NCBI GenBank assembly: GCA_905181835.1
Contig: CAJIZF010000004.1
Coordinates: forward strand, 372,001 to 436,000
Source: an uncultured Flavobacteriaceae bacterium
Lineage (GTDB): Bacteria > Bacteroidota > Bacteroidia > Flavobacteriales > Flavobacteriaceae
Direction of reading: 5' to 3'
DNA length: 64,000 nt
The notes beneath the pieces were generated by a model, which was not told the DNA's origin, did no database searches, and saw only the letters and a list, made by a program, of their open reading frames with translations. The stretch's first letter is position 1. Each line of letters starts with the position of its first letter. Position numbers and translations under genes: made by a program. Positions 46,192 through 55,533 of the stretch are shown here, one piece after another.

Positions 46192-46830
46192 TTGTATCAA
46201 TTATCTAAATCGATTTGGTTTCCAAGTCATGACGAATCTGACAAAGATGGATTAATAGCTATAGGAGGAGATCTTTCAGTAGAAAGACTTTTGCATGCCT
46301 ATCGTTCAGGAATTTTTCCATGGTTTAATGATGGTCAACCTCTATTGTGGTGGAGTCCAGACCCTCGTATGATTTTATTTCCAAAAAACTTTAAAGTTTC
46401 AAAAAGTTTAAAAAAAACAATTTTCAATAAGAAATTTAGCATAACATATAATAAATCCTTTGAAGAAGTTATAAACTGTTGCTCTAAAATTAAAAGAGAA
46501 GGACAGCAAGGTACTTGGATAACAAAAAATATGATAACCGCTTACCGTCAACTTCATAAAAAAGGATATGCGAAATCTATAGAAGTTTGGTTAGGCGATC
46601 AGTTAGTTGGAGGGCTTTATGGAATCGATTTAAAAGAAAAAAATATATTTTGTGGCGAAAGTATGTTCAGTAAGAAAAATGATGCTTCAAAAATTGCTTT
46701 CTATTATTTAGTTAAAAAAATACAAGCTAAAAATTATAAACTTATAGATTGTCAAATGTATACCTCCCATTTAGAGAGTCTTGGCGCTCAAGAAATTCCA
46801 AGAAATGAATTTTTGAAATACTTAAAATAA
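46192..46830 (+). CDS. aat: Leucyl/phenylalanyl-tRNA--protein transferase
   Basis: Product of 212 aa. Aat adds Leu or Phe to N-terminal Lys/Arg of proteins and so marks them for ClpAP (N-end rule). Motifs: GLIAIGGDLSVERLLHAYRS, GIFPWFNDGQPLLWWSPDPR, GGLYGIDLKEKNIFCGESMF, and LIDCQMYTSHLESLGA. The start is TTG at 46192 (MYQLSKSIWFP), which gives the family's N-terminus; no ATG exists upstream after the terminator. The leader must be very short or the gene depends on read-through. Confidence 0.93.
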   Translation: MYQLSKSIWFPSHDESDKDGLIAIGGDLSVERLLHAYRSGIFPWFNDGQPLLWWSPDPRMILFPKNFKVSKSLKKTIFNKKFSITYNKSFEEVINCCSKIKREGQQGTWITKNMITAYRQLHKKGYAKSIEVWLGDQLVGGLYGIDLKEKNIFCGESMFSKKNDASKIAFYYLVKKIQAKNYKLIDCQMYTSHLESLGAQEIPRNEFLKYLK

Positions 46831-46870
46831 TACCTGTCGGATTACTATCTTTGGAAATAAATTATCAAAA

Positions 46871-48619
46871 ATGAAAAATTTAGCCCTGAAATCGTATTCA
46901 TTTATTATTCTGTTTTTTTCTATTTTTTATCTAACAGCACAAGAAGAACTTCCAAAAGGATTAACGGAGACAGAGAGAGAGCTACTACCTCAATTTCAAT
47001 TCAATAGTCGTCTTGTAATTTCAGATCCTCCAGAGGGCCCGGTAAGAGCAGCAGCAGAATGGGAAGAAGTGGAGTACCTGGTCGTAAGATGGACCAATGC
47101 ATATCAAAATATTTTACGTCAAATTGTTGAAGTTGGTGTTCAAGAATGTAAAGTTTTAATTACAACACAAAATGAATCAAGCGTTACTAATTATTTAACA
47201 AATCAAGGGGTTGATTTAACGAACGTCGAGTTTTTAAACACTGGGAGTAATAGTATTTGGATTCGTGATTATGGTGGAAATACTATTTATTCGGACGATG
47301 TGGGCGAGAGGGCACTCACTGACTGGATTTATAACCGGCCAAGACCTTTAGATGACGTTATGCCAACCCAACATGCAAACATGATAGGCATGCCCATTTA
47401 TGTTACTGACACAGGAATAAATGATCTGGTAAATACGGGCGGAAATTATATGTCTGACGGATTGGGCAACGCATTTGCATCAAATTTAATTCTAGAAGAA
47501 AATGAACCAGGAAATCCTTACAATGTCTCTGCTAAAACAGAAGAAGAAATAGATGCCATTATGAATGCATATATGGGAATTGAAAATTATATTAAAATGG
47601 AAACTTTACCTTATGATGAAATCCATCATATCGATATGCACATGAAGCTTTTAGATGAAGAAACAATCCTAGTCAGTAAATATCCGGAGGGAGTTGCAGA
47701 TGGTCCACAAATTGAGGAAAATATTGATTATGTTTTAAGTAATTTCCAATCTCCTTTTGGTACTCCTTATGAAATAAAATGGATCGATGCTCCACCAAGT
47801 ACCTCAGGGAGTTACCCTGATACCGGAGGTTATTATCGTACTTATAGTAATGCTGTTTTTGTAAATAAATCGGTTATAGTACCAACCTACCGGCCTGAAG
47901 TAGACGAGCCAGCCCTTGACTATCTAAGAGAATTATTGCCGGGATACAATGTGGTAGGAATTGATGTAGATAATTCTAACGAACCTCTTATAGCAAGTTT
48001 AGGAGCCATACATTGTATTACTCACACTATTGGGGTAGACGAACCTCTTTGGATAGTTCATCAACCAATTAATGAAGTGCCTACAGGCAATACTAATGTG
48101 TCTATAACTGCTATGATAAAGCATGTTTCTGGAATTAATAATGCTACTGTTTATTGGAGAGAAGAAGGAGAATCAGAATTTAATCAGTTATCAATGACTA
48201 TAATAAATGATGATAATTGGTCGGCAGATTTATTGATACCATCTGGTTCGGAGAGTATTGAATACTATATTGAAGCTGAAGCAAATTCAGGAAAATCATT
48301 AGCAAGACCTTTGGTAGCTCCTGAGGGTTTTTGGACATTTATAGTTGCCAATCTTTCTAACGAAGAATGGGCTGACAATAACATTTCAGCACCTTATCCA
48401 AATCCAGCTGGCGAAGAGGTATCTTTTCAATTGAATCAGATTGAAGGAGTAGTTAAGGTTTCTATATATAATATTTTAGGACAAAAATTGAATACTACCA
48501 CCATAGTTGAGGCTAATGGAATATTAACACTTGCATTAAATAAAGAATGGAAAGGAACGCTATTAGTAACTTTTGAAGGTGACTTTGGAAAAGTGACAAA
48601 AAAAATAATTAAACTCTAA
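46871..48619 (+). CDS. T9SS-exported agmatine/peptidyl-arginine deiminase family protein
   Basis: Product of 582 aa. Signal peptide up to about residue 23 (IILFFSIFYLTAQ), a guanidino-group-modifying domain at about 50-400, an Ig-like module at about 400-490 (VSITAMIKHVSGINNATVYW) and a T9SS sorting domain from about 505 (PYPNPAGEEVSFQLN, VSIYNILGQKL, ending KIIKL). Catalytic residues of PAD_porph enzymes are all present: D133 (IWIRDYGG), H253 and D255 (IHHIDMHMK), N327 (TYSNAVFVN) and C382 (GAIHCITH). This order matches Porphyromonas gingivalis PPAD (D130, H236, D238, N297, C351). The substrate may be agmatine, free arginine or protein arginine; this cannot be told here. Confidence 0.9.
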   Translation: MKNLALKSYSFIILFFSIFYLTAQEELPKGLTETERELLPQFQFNSRLVISDPPEGPVRAAAEWEEVEYLVVRWTNAYQNILRQIVEVGVQECKVLITTQNESSVTNYLTNQGVDLTNVEFLNTGSNSIWIRDYGGNTIYSDDVGERALTDWIYNRPRPLDDVMPTQHANMIGMPIYVTDTGINDLVNTGGNYMSDGLGNAFASNLILEENEPGNPYNVSAKTEEEIDAIMNAYMGIENYIKMETLPYDEIHHIDMHMKLLDEETILVSKYPEGVADGPQIEENIDYVLSNFQSPFGTPYEIKWIDAPPSTSGSYPDTGGYYRTYSNAVFVNKSVIVPTYRPEVDEPALDYLRELLPGYNVVGIDVDNSNEPLIASLGAIHCITHTIGVDEPLWIVHQPINEVPTGNTNVSITAMIKHVSGINNATVYWREEGESEFNQLSMTIINDDNWSADLLIPSGSESIEYYIEAEANSGKSLARPLVAPEGFWTFIVANLSNEEWADNNISAPYPNPAGEEVSFQLNQIEGVVKVSIYNILGQKLNTTTIVEANGILTLALNKEWKGTLLVTFEGDFGKVTKKIIKL

Positions 48620-48720
48620 AATTGAGTATTCAAGCTAATTTATTATCGTAAGTCTTAAAGATTAGGTAGGGTTTTTTCATCTATGGTTGTTATATAATAA
48701 ACCAAAAAAATTAAATTATT

Positions 48721-49466
48721 ATGAAAAATATTATTTTAAGTTTTATGCTATTAATTGGATCATCAATTACAACGAATGCACAAAATATAAGACTTACTCT
48801 TGATAATATTTCAACTGATATCTCATGTAATGATATTTGGATAGAAGAAGGTATAAATCTTAGTCTTGAATCTACAACAACTGAAGACTGTTCTACAGGA
48901 AGCTGCTTTTTTGAAATAGAAACAACATATCTATGGCTTTTTCCATCAAGATTATCTATTGATTTATCAAGCGTACAAAATATAGAAAGATTAGAAATTG
49001 ATATTATTGATGCTTGCGGACCTGACTGTACATTAGCCTTTTTAGTAAATCTTGATGGTGAAACAATAGAAAGTACCTATAATACAATATCTGGATCTCC
49101 TGAAACTCTAATAATTGAAAACCCTACCGAAAGTATGTTAAGTAAACTCGCTATTAGTTCATGCGAAGGGCAGATTCATGAAATAAGAATCTATCAAAAT
49201 ATTTTGAGTAATGATTTAGTAGAGCTTGATAAAAAAACACTAAATATGTATACAACCCATCAAATGACCTACTAAATGTAGGTTTAGAGAACGATCAACT
49301 TCAAAAAATTGAATTATACAGTGTAACAGGTCAACTAATTTTTGAAAAAGATTTAAATACCAACTTTTATGCTTTGAATATTGATAACTATTCCTCTGGC
49401 AACTATTATATAAGAGTATATAGCCAAAGTGGGGGTGTTATAAATTCAAAATTTATAAAAAAATAA
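48721..49466 (+). pseudogene. T9SS cargo protein, sorting domain cut off by a frameshift
   Basis: The first frame (48721-49275, 184 aa) has a signal peptide (MKNIILSFMLLIGSSITTNA) and a Cys-containing domain (DISCNDIWIEEGINLSLEST, DACGPDCTLAFLVN, SSCEGQIHEIRIY). It then ends in KTLNMYTTHQMTY. Shifting frame near 49255 gives NPSNDLLNVGLENDQLQKIE, LYSVTGQLIF and NYSSGNYYIRVYS, ending KFIKK at 49466, which is a type A T9SS sorting domain. A lost base in TATACAACCCATCA is enough. As it stands the product would be secreted to the periplasm but not exported. No known function for the main domain. Confidence 0.8.
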
Positions 49467-49474
49467 GATAGTTG

Positions 49475-49549
49475 TCATAAATGGCCAGATATTGAGTTTA
49501 AATTTGGTTTGTCAAGGTCATTTCCACACCAAGAACATCTATTTTTCAT
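49475..49549 (-). CDS. Possible 24-residue zinc-finger-like peptide or remnant
   Basis: ATG at 49549, stop at 49475: MKNRCSWCGNDLDKPNLNSI, then SGHL. The C-x2-C knuckle and its position 10 bp after the truB stop suggest a cotranscribed small protein or the remains of a longer zinc-ribbon protein. One knuckle alone would not bind zinc as a monomer unless the His at 23 takes part. Weak support. Confidence 0.25.
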   Translation of the reverse strand: MKNRCSWCGNDLDKPNLNSISGHL

Positions 49550-49558
49550 AAAAATTTA

Positions 49559-50260
49559 TTAATTTTTGAAAAGCTTCTCAAACTCTAAAACACTTATAGC
49601 GTCTTCGACCCTAAATTCACCAATTTTTGTTCTCCTAAGACCGGAAAGATGAGCACCATTATTTAATGACTTTCCAAAATCATGAGCCAGCGATCGGATA
49701 TAGGTTCCTTTTCCACAGACAATTCTAAATTCTATACATGGAAGTTCAATTTTAGTAATTTCAAATTCTTTGATAGTCACAGGTCTTGAGGGAATCTCAA
49801 TTTTAGATCCCTCTCTAGCATATTCATAAAGGCGTTTCCCGTTTTTTTTTAACGCCGAAAAGATAGGTGGTTGTTGTTGTATTTTGCCAAGAAATTGTTG
49901 GGTGTTTTTTAAAATATCCGCTTCAGAAATTTCTGAAATATCAAATTCTTGATCTATTTCTGATTCTAAATCGTAGCTTGGTGTGGTAGCTCCTAATGTG
50001 ATAGTGCCCGTATATTCTTTTACTTGTGCTTGATAGGTTTCTATTTTTTTTGTGAACTTACCAGTACATAAGATTAATAAACCGGTTGCTAAAGGATCTA
50101 AAGTGCCAGCATGACCAACTTTAATTTTTTTAATACTGAATTGCTGTTTAATGAGCCATCTAATTTTATTAACTACTTGAAAAGAAGTCCAATTTAACGG
50201 TTTGTCAATTAATAGCACCCTTCCTTCTTGGTAAGTATCTAAAGTTTCCATGATAACCAT
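49559..50260 (-). CDS. truB: tRNA pseudouridine(55) synthase TruB
   Basis: Product of 233 aa. It makes pseudouridine 55 in the T-loop of tRNAs. Motifs: GRVLLIDKPLNWTSFQVVNK, catalytic Asp in KVGHAGTLDPLATGLL, YEYAREGSKIEIPSR and CGKGTYIRSLAHDFG. The ATG at 50260 overlaps the uppP stop (TAATG), pointing to coupling; an ATG at 50251 is also possible. Confidence 0.97.
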   Translation of the reverse strand: MVIMETLDTYQEGRVLLIDKPLNWTSFQVVNKIRWLIKQQFSIKKIKVGHAGTLDPLATGLLILCTGKFTKKIETYQAQVKEYTGTITLGATTPSYDLESEIDQEFDISEISEADILKNTQQFLGKIQQQPPIFSALKKNGKRLYEYAREGSKIEIPSRPVTIKEFEITKIELPCIEFRIVCGKGTYIRSLAHDFGKSLNNGAHLSGLRRTKIGEFRVEDAISVLEFEKLFKN

Positions 50261-51048
50261 TATAAGCTTATAAATATTGCTATTAGACCAACGATTATAC
50301 AGTAAATTGAAAAGTAAGTCAATTTACTTTGACGTACTAATTTTATCATCCATGTACAAGCGATTAACCCACTTATAAAAGCCGCTATAAATCCGAGTGT
50401 AAGTGAAGTTATATCAATAGTCTCTATAAATAATTCACCCCCTAGCAGATCTTTTATAATCTTCCCAAAAATTAGAGGAATAACCATTAAAAAAGAAAAA
50501 CGTGCTGCTTTACTTTTATCATTGCCTAATAAAACAGAAGTTGAAATGGTAGCTCCACTTCTTGATATTCCCGGAAGCATTGCAATCGCTTGGGCAATAC
50601 CAATTATAAACGCATTGGAATAGGACACTTTTTTTTCTGTTTTTTTAGATCGATCTGCTAACCATAATAAAAGAGCAGTAATTAGTAACATTACACCTAC
50701 AAAAGCAATATTACCACCAAAAAAAGATTCTAATTGTGTTTCAAATAATAAGCCAATTATTACTGCAGGAATCATAGAAACGATAATTTTGACTGTAAAT
50801 TCAGTTTCTTCGTTCCAATTAAATTTTAATAAACTACGAATGATTTTCCAAATATCTTTTCTGAAAACAACTATGGTACTTAAAGCTGTCGCAAAGTGGA
50901 GGACTACGGTAAATAACAAACTATCTTCTGGAACAGATTTGTCTCCTAAAATAGCTTTTCCTAATTCCAAATGACCACTGGATGACACGGGAAGAAATTC
51001 AGTGAATCCTTGAATAATGCCAAGAATGATAGCATCGAAACTATCCAT
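50260..51048 (-). CDS. uppP: Undecaprenyl-diphosphatase UppP
   Basis: Product of 262 aa, polytopic membrane protein. It dephosphorylates undecaprenyl pyrophosphate for reuse as the cell-wall lipid carrier. Both active-site regions are present: GFTEFLPVSSSGHLELGKAI near residue 15 and LPGISRSGATISTSVLLG near 165. It follows the DUF3098 gene directly and overlaps truB by 1 bp: an ftsX-DUF3098-uppP-truB order that is common in flavobacteria. Confidence 0.97.
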   Translation of the reverse strand: MDSFDAIILGIIQGFTEFLPVSSSGHLELGKAILGDKSVPEDSLLFTVVLHFATALSTIVVFRKDIWKIIRSLLKFNWNEETEFTVKIIVSMIPAVIIGLLFETQLESFFGGNIAFVGVMLLITALLLWLADRSKKTEKKVSYSNAFIIGIAQAIAMLPGISRSGATISTSVLLGNDKSKAARFSFLMVIPLIFGKIIKDLLGGELFIETIDITSLTLGFIAAFISGLIACTWMIKLVRQSKLTYFSIYCIIVGLIAIFISL

Positions 51049-51312
51049 TTAAGAATCTTTATTTGGGTTTAATAAAATCGCATAGATTTCAATAGCGAAA
51101 CCTATCAGGATAAGTGTTGGCGCTAAACGAATACGTCTCCAATTATAAATTTCTGGATTGAAAACATTTGGGTTGTCACTACCACCTCCTGACATTAATA
51201 TAAATCCTAAAGCAATAAATGAAATACCAATGATCATAAACGTATAGTTTTTTTTTCGAAATATGAATTCATTACTTTTTTTAGTTTGCTCTTTTCTCTT
51301 TTGTTCTCCCAT
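51049..51312 (-). CDS. DUF3098 small membrane protein
   Basis: Product of 87 aa. A charged N-terminus (MGEQKRKEQTKKSNEFIFRK) and two TM helices (FMIIGISFIALGFILMSGG; LAPTLILIGFAIEIYAILL). DUF3098 is a Bacteroidota family found next to ftsX and uppP; its function is unknown, but the location suggests a cell-envelope or division role. CAAAAATA at 51378-51385 reads TATTTTTG on the minus strand and may be its -7 element. Confidence 0.88.
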   Translation of the reverse strand: MGEQKRKEQTKKSNEFIFRKKNYTFMIIGISFIALGFILMSGGGSDNPNVFNPEIYNWRRIRLAPTLILIGFAIEIYAILLNPNKDS

Positions 51313-51460
51313 TTTAGCTAGTATTTAAACACTGAATAAACGATGATTTTGTGGACTTAATTTTGTGAGTACTCCCGCAAAAATAATAACAGTGCAATTT
51401 AACTTTTTTATTTTAAAGTACCGTTTTTGCACTTAATTGCTTAGTAGATTTTTTTGGCTA

Positions 51461-52339
51461 TTAGTAATATAATTCGTCCGATCTTAAGTTTAAAAATCGT
51501 TGCGTTGCAAAATAGGTGCTAACCCACGAAATAAATATTCCCATTATAAAAATGAAACCAAATAAAACTACCAGCATTAATTTACCCTGTAACAATTCTA
51601 GTTCTTTAAATGTTTGGTCTAAATAAAACAGAACAATTCCCATGCCAATAAGGGCAATAGTTGCACCAAGTATTCCCAAGCGAACGCTTCTCCTTATGAA
51701 AGGTCGCCTAATAAACGATTTAGTTGCTCCAACCATCTGCATTGTTTTTATGGTAAATCGCTTTGCATAAACAGAAAGACGAATGGAACTGTTAATTAAT
51801 AAAATAGCAATTAACAGGAAAATACTACTGATTACCAGTACCCAAAAACTAATTTTTTTAACATTTTCGGATAACTTAGCAATTAAAGGTTGGTCATAGA
51901 CTACATCGTCTACAAATTTTTTATTTTTAATTTCAGAGGTAATTTCTTCAATTATAGCTGGACTTACAAATTTTGCGATTAAGTGAACATCAATACTATT
52001 TTGTAAAGGATTATAACCTAGATAGTCAGTGAAGTTTTCTCCAATGGTTTCACTATGTTCTTCAGCTGCTTGTTCTTTTGACACATATTCTGCGGATTTT
52101 GTATATTCTGCTAGGGCTAAGCTTTGTTTTAGCTGGATAATTTCCACCTCTTTAGCGTCGTTTTTTAAGAATATAGTAACTGCAATTTGTTCTTTAAAAA
52201 AATCACCAACACGTTGAGAATTTAGAACTAAAAGCCCTAATAATCCCAATAAAAATAACACGAGAGAAACACTAATTACAACAGAAAAGTAAGAAGAAAT
52301 TAACCTTCTTTTTTGATATTTTTCAAATGAAGATGACAT
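51461..52339 (-). CDS. ftsX: Cell division protein FtsX
   Basis: Product of 292 aa. Membrane part of the FtsEX complex, which controls peptidoglycan hydrolases at the septum. One N-terminal TM helix (about 20-40), a periplasmic domain (about 50-165, with YVSKEQAAEEHSETIGENF typical of flavobacterial FtsX), and three C-terminal TM helices with the FtsX-type sequence MQMVGATKSFIRRPFIRRS. ftsE is not adjacent, as usual in this group. Confidence 0.94.
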   Translation of the reverse strand: MSSSFEKYQKRRLISSYFSVVISVSLVLFLLGLLGLLVLNSQRVGDFFKEQIAVTIFLKNDAKEVEIIQLKQSLALAEYTKSAEYVSKEQAAEEHSETIGENFTDYLGYNPLQNSIDVHLIAKFVSPAIIEEITSEIKNKKFVDDVVYDQPLIAKLSENVKKISFWVLVISSIFLLIAILLINSSIRLSVYAKRFTIKTMQMVGATKSFIRRPFIRRSVRLGILGATIALIGMGIVLFYLDQTFKELELLQGKLMLVVLFGFIFIMGIFISWVSTYFATQRFLNLRSDELYY

Positions 52340-52463
52340 AAAAAATTAATTAATGAGGTAAAAATACAATTAAATTTAGGTTGAATTTAAAAAAATTATG
52401 GTTTCAAATAATAAATTATTCCTTTTTCTTTTTTTTGGTTTCCGTAATAGAAACGTTTAAGCT

Positions 52464-52493
52464 TTTGTCTTTCACACAATACTCTTAAATTTG
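52464..52493 (+). promoter_or_regulatory. Predicted promoter of leuS
   Basis: TTTG (52464-52467), 18 bp, TAAATTTG (52486-52493). The leader to the ATG at 52572 is about 72 nt; I see no T-box or leader peptide in it. Confidence 0.7.
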
Positions 52494-52571
52494 CATCCAT
52501 AAATAATTTATTAAAAAATTTTATTTAAAATGTGATTGAGGCTATTTTGTATTCTAGCATTTTAATTTTTC

Positions 52572-55418
52572 ATGCGTATGAGCAATTATTATTTCAACGA
52601 GATTGAAGCCAAATGGCAAAAGTTTTGGGCAGAAAACCAAACATTTAAAGCAGAAAACCAAAGCGACAAACCGAAATATTATGTTTTAGATATGTTCCCC
52701 TATCCATCCGGAGCTGGATTGCATGTTGGTCATCCATTAGGTTATATAGCAAGTGATATTTACGCTCGTTATAAAAGACATCAAGGTTTTAATGTATTAC
52801 ACCCTCAAGGCTACGATTCTTTTGGACTTCCTGCCGAGCAGTATGCGATACAAACAGGACAACATCCTGCAAAAACAACTAAAGAAAATATATTGCGTTA
52901 TAGAGAACAATTAGATAAAATCGGTTTTTCTTTTGATTGGAGTCGAGAAGTGCAAACCTCGGATCCAACATATTACAGATGGACGCAATGGATTTTCATT
53001 CAATTATTTGAGTCTTGGTATTGTAAACAAAAAGAACAAGCGTTTCCTATTTCCCACCTAATTGATATTTTTGAAAAAGAAGGTAACATTGGTTTAGATG
53101 CAAAATGTGATCCGAATCAATCTAATTTTACAGCAGAAATTTGGAATAATTTTTCTGAGGAAAAAAAACAAAAAGTATTATTAAACTACCGTTTAACATA
53201 CTTGGCAGAAACGGAGGTTAATTGGTGTCCAAAACTTGGAACTGTACTAGCTAACGATGAAATTATAGGCGGAGTCTCTGAACGAGGTGGTTTTCCCGTA
53301 CTAAAGAAAAAAATGACTCAATGGAGTATGCGTATTTCAGTTTATGGAGAACGACTTTTACAAGGATTAGACACTTTAGACTGGAGCGAATCCTTAAAAG
53401 AGACACAGCGTAACTGGATTGGAAAATCAGTTGGTGCCGCTGTTGAGTTTAAGATGGTGGACGATAAAGATGAAGTTAAAGAATTAACCATAAAAACGTT
53501 TACTACAAGACCCGATACTATTTTTGGTGTAACTTTTTTAACGTTGGCTCCAGAACATGAGTTAGTCGATAAAATTACAACTTCCGAACAACGTATTGAG
53601 GTGGAAAAGTACATCACTACAACTGCAAAGAAAAGTGAACGAGAGCGAATGGCAGATGTCAAAAATATCACAGGTGTTTTTACAGGAGCCTATGCTAAAC
53701 ATCCGTTAACAAAAGAGTTAATCCCTATTTGGATTGGTGATTATGTTTTGGTTGGATATGGTACAGGAGCTGTTATGGCTGTTCCATGCGGAGATCAAAG
53801 GGATTGGGATTTCGCAAAGCACTTTGATATTCCAATCAAGAATATATTTAAAAATGTTGATATCTCTGAACAAGCTCATACCTCAAAAGAGGATATAGTA
53901 ATCACAAATAGTGATTTCGTAAACGGTTGTTCTTATTTAGATGCAACCAACAAAGTTATTCAAGAGTTAGAGAAAAGATATTGTGGTACAAAGGAAATTA
54001 ACTATCGTTTGCGTGATGCGGTTTTTTCGAGACAGCGATACTGGGGAGAACCCTTTCCAATATATTATAAAGATGGATTACCACAAATAATAGATGAAAA
54101 GTTTTTGCCAATTCGTTTGCCCGAGATTGAAAAATATTTACCAACAGAGTCTGGTGAACCACCTCTTGGTCGAGCTAGTATTTGGGCTTGGGACGCTTCT
54201 GAAAATAAAATTGTGTCTAATGATCTCATTGATCATCTTAAGGTATTTCCATTAGAATTAAATACCATGCCAGGTTGGGCAGGAAGTAGTTGGTATATGT
54301 TTCGTTACATGGACGCTTTAAATAAAGCCGAATTTTCATCAAAAGAAGCAATGGATTATTGGGAAAATGTCGATTTATATATTGGAGGAAGCGAACATGC
54401 AACGGGACATTTATTATACAGTCGATTTTGGGTAAAGTTTTTAAAAGATAGAGGTTTTTTAAATGTTGATGAGCCCTTTAAAAAATTGATTAATCAAGGT
54501 ATGATTCTGGGAGAAAGCGCTTTTGTTCACAGAGTTGAAGCAGAAAATAAATTAGTTTCTATCGGTCAAATAGGAAATCTAAAAACCCAACCAATTCATG
54601 CCGATGTATCTTTTGTTAATGCCTCTAACGAATTAGACATGGTAGCATTTAAAAACTGGCGACCCGATTTTAAAGATGCTGAGTTTATTACTGAGGAAGA
54701 TGGTTCTTTTAAAGTGAGTAGAGAGGTTGAGAAAATGTCTAAATCAAAATACAATGTAGTAAATCCAGATGATATTTGCGAACAATACGGAGCTGATACT
54801 TTACGGATGTATGAAATGTTTTTAGGACCCTTAGAACAAGCTAAGCCTTGGAGTACTGCTGGAATTACTGGGGTATATTCTTTCTTAAAAAAGACTTGGA
54901 GGTTATTTCATTCTGGATTAGAAGACAGTTTCTTTGTATCTGATCAAGCAGCGTCTAAGGATAGTTTGAAAATACTACATAAAACCATTAAAAAAGTAAT
55001 TGAAGATATTGAAAATTTTAGTTTTAATACTTCAGTGTCTACATTCATGATTGCTGTAAATGAACTGGGAACTCAAAAATGCAATTCAAAAGAAGTGCTG
55101 GCGCCATTACTGATATTATTATCACCATATGCACCTCATATTTCTGAAGAACTGTGGAGTAAATTAGGTAATAAAGAAAGTATATCGACAGCACCATTTC
55201 CAAAATTTGAAGAAAAATATTTAATAGAAGATGTTAAAAAGTATCCAATTTCTTTTAATGGAAAAATGCGATTTACCCTAGAACTTCCAATTGATATGTC
55301 TAAAGATGAAATTGAGGCTGTCGTAATGTCACACGAGAAAACGATTCATTATTTGGAAGGAAGAACCCCAAAGAAAGTGATTGTAGTTCCTGGAAAGATA
55401 GTAAATATAGTAGGGTAA
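52572..55418 (+). CDS. leuS: Leucine--tRNA ligase
   Basis: Product of 948 aa (an ATG six bases on is also possible). Class I synthetase: MFPYPSGAGLHVGHPLGYIA carries the HIGH-type motif, the CP1 editing domain is at about 240-420 (TTRPDTIFGVTFLTLAPEHE; GTGAVMAVPCGDQRDWDFAK), KMSKSKYNVVNPDD is the KMSKS loop, and the anticodon and C-terminal domains follow. It is longer than E. coli LeuRS (860 aa) because of an insertion near residues 150-205 and one just before KMSKS (about 640-720), both usual in Bacteroidota. Single gene with its own promoter. Confidence 0.98.
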   Translation: MRMSNYYFNEIEAKWQKFWAENQTFKAENQSDKPKYYVLDMFPYPSGAGLHVGHPLGYIASDIYARYKRHQGFNVLHPQGYDSFGLPAEQYAIQTGQHPAKTTKENILRYREQLDKIGFSFDWSREVQTSDPTYYRWTQWIFIQLFESWYCKQKEQAFPISHLIDIFEKEGNIGLDAKCDPNQSNFTAEIWNNFSEEKKQKVLLNYRLTYLAETEVNWCPKLGTVLANDEIIGGVSERGGFPVLKKKMTQWSMRISVYGERLLQGLDTLDWSESLKETQRNWIGKSVGAAVEFKMVDDKDEVKELTIKTFTTRPDTIFGVTFLTLAPEHELVDKITTSEQRIEVEKYITTTAKKSERERMADVKNITGVFTGAYAKHPLTKELIPIWIGDYVLVGYGTGAVMAVPCGDQRDWDFAKHFDIPIKNIFKNVDISEQAHTSKEDIVITNSDFVNGCSYLDATNKVIQELEKRYCGTKEINYRLRDAVFSRQRYWGEPFPIYYKDGLPQIIDEKFLPIRLPEIEKYLPTESGEPPLGRASIWAWDASENKIVSNDLIDHLKVFPLELNTMPGWAGSSWYMFRYMDALNKAEFSSKEAMDYWENVDLYIGGSEHATGHLLYSRFWVKFLKDRGFLNVDEPFKKLINQGMILGESAFVHRVEAENKLVSIGQIGNLKTQPIHADVSFVNASNELDMVAFKNWRPDFKDAEFITEEDGSFKVSREVEKMSKSKYNVVNPDDICEQYGADTLRMYEMFLGPLEQAKPWSTAGITGVYSFLKKTWRLFHSGLEDSFFVSDQAASKDSLKILHKTIKKVIEDIENFSFNTSVSTFMIAVNELGTQKCNSKEVLAPLLILLSPYAPHISEELWSKLGNKESISTAPFPKFEEKYLIEDVKKYPISFNGKMRFTLELPIDMSKDEIEAVVMSHEKTIHYLEGRTPKKVIVVPGKIVNIVG

Positions 55419-55533
55419 CTTTTTAAGTATATTTTCGACTTATTTAGTATAATTATTCGGGAAAATTATTTTGCATAGTGTTTGCAGTATCAAAATAAAT
55501 AAATCAAATTAAATCCACTTAGTGGTAAGAAAT

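Noticed and set aside
52494..52571. T-box or leader peptide before leuS
   Set aside because: No T-box sequence, no Leu-codon-rich short frame and no terminator in the leader.
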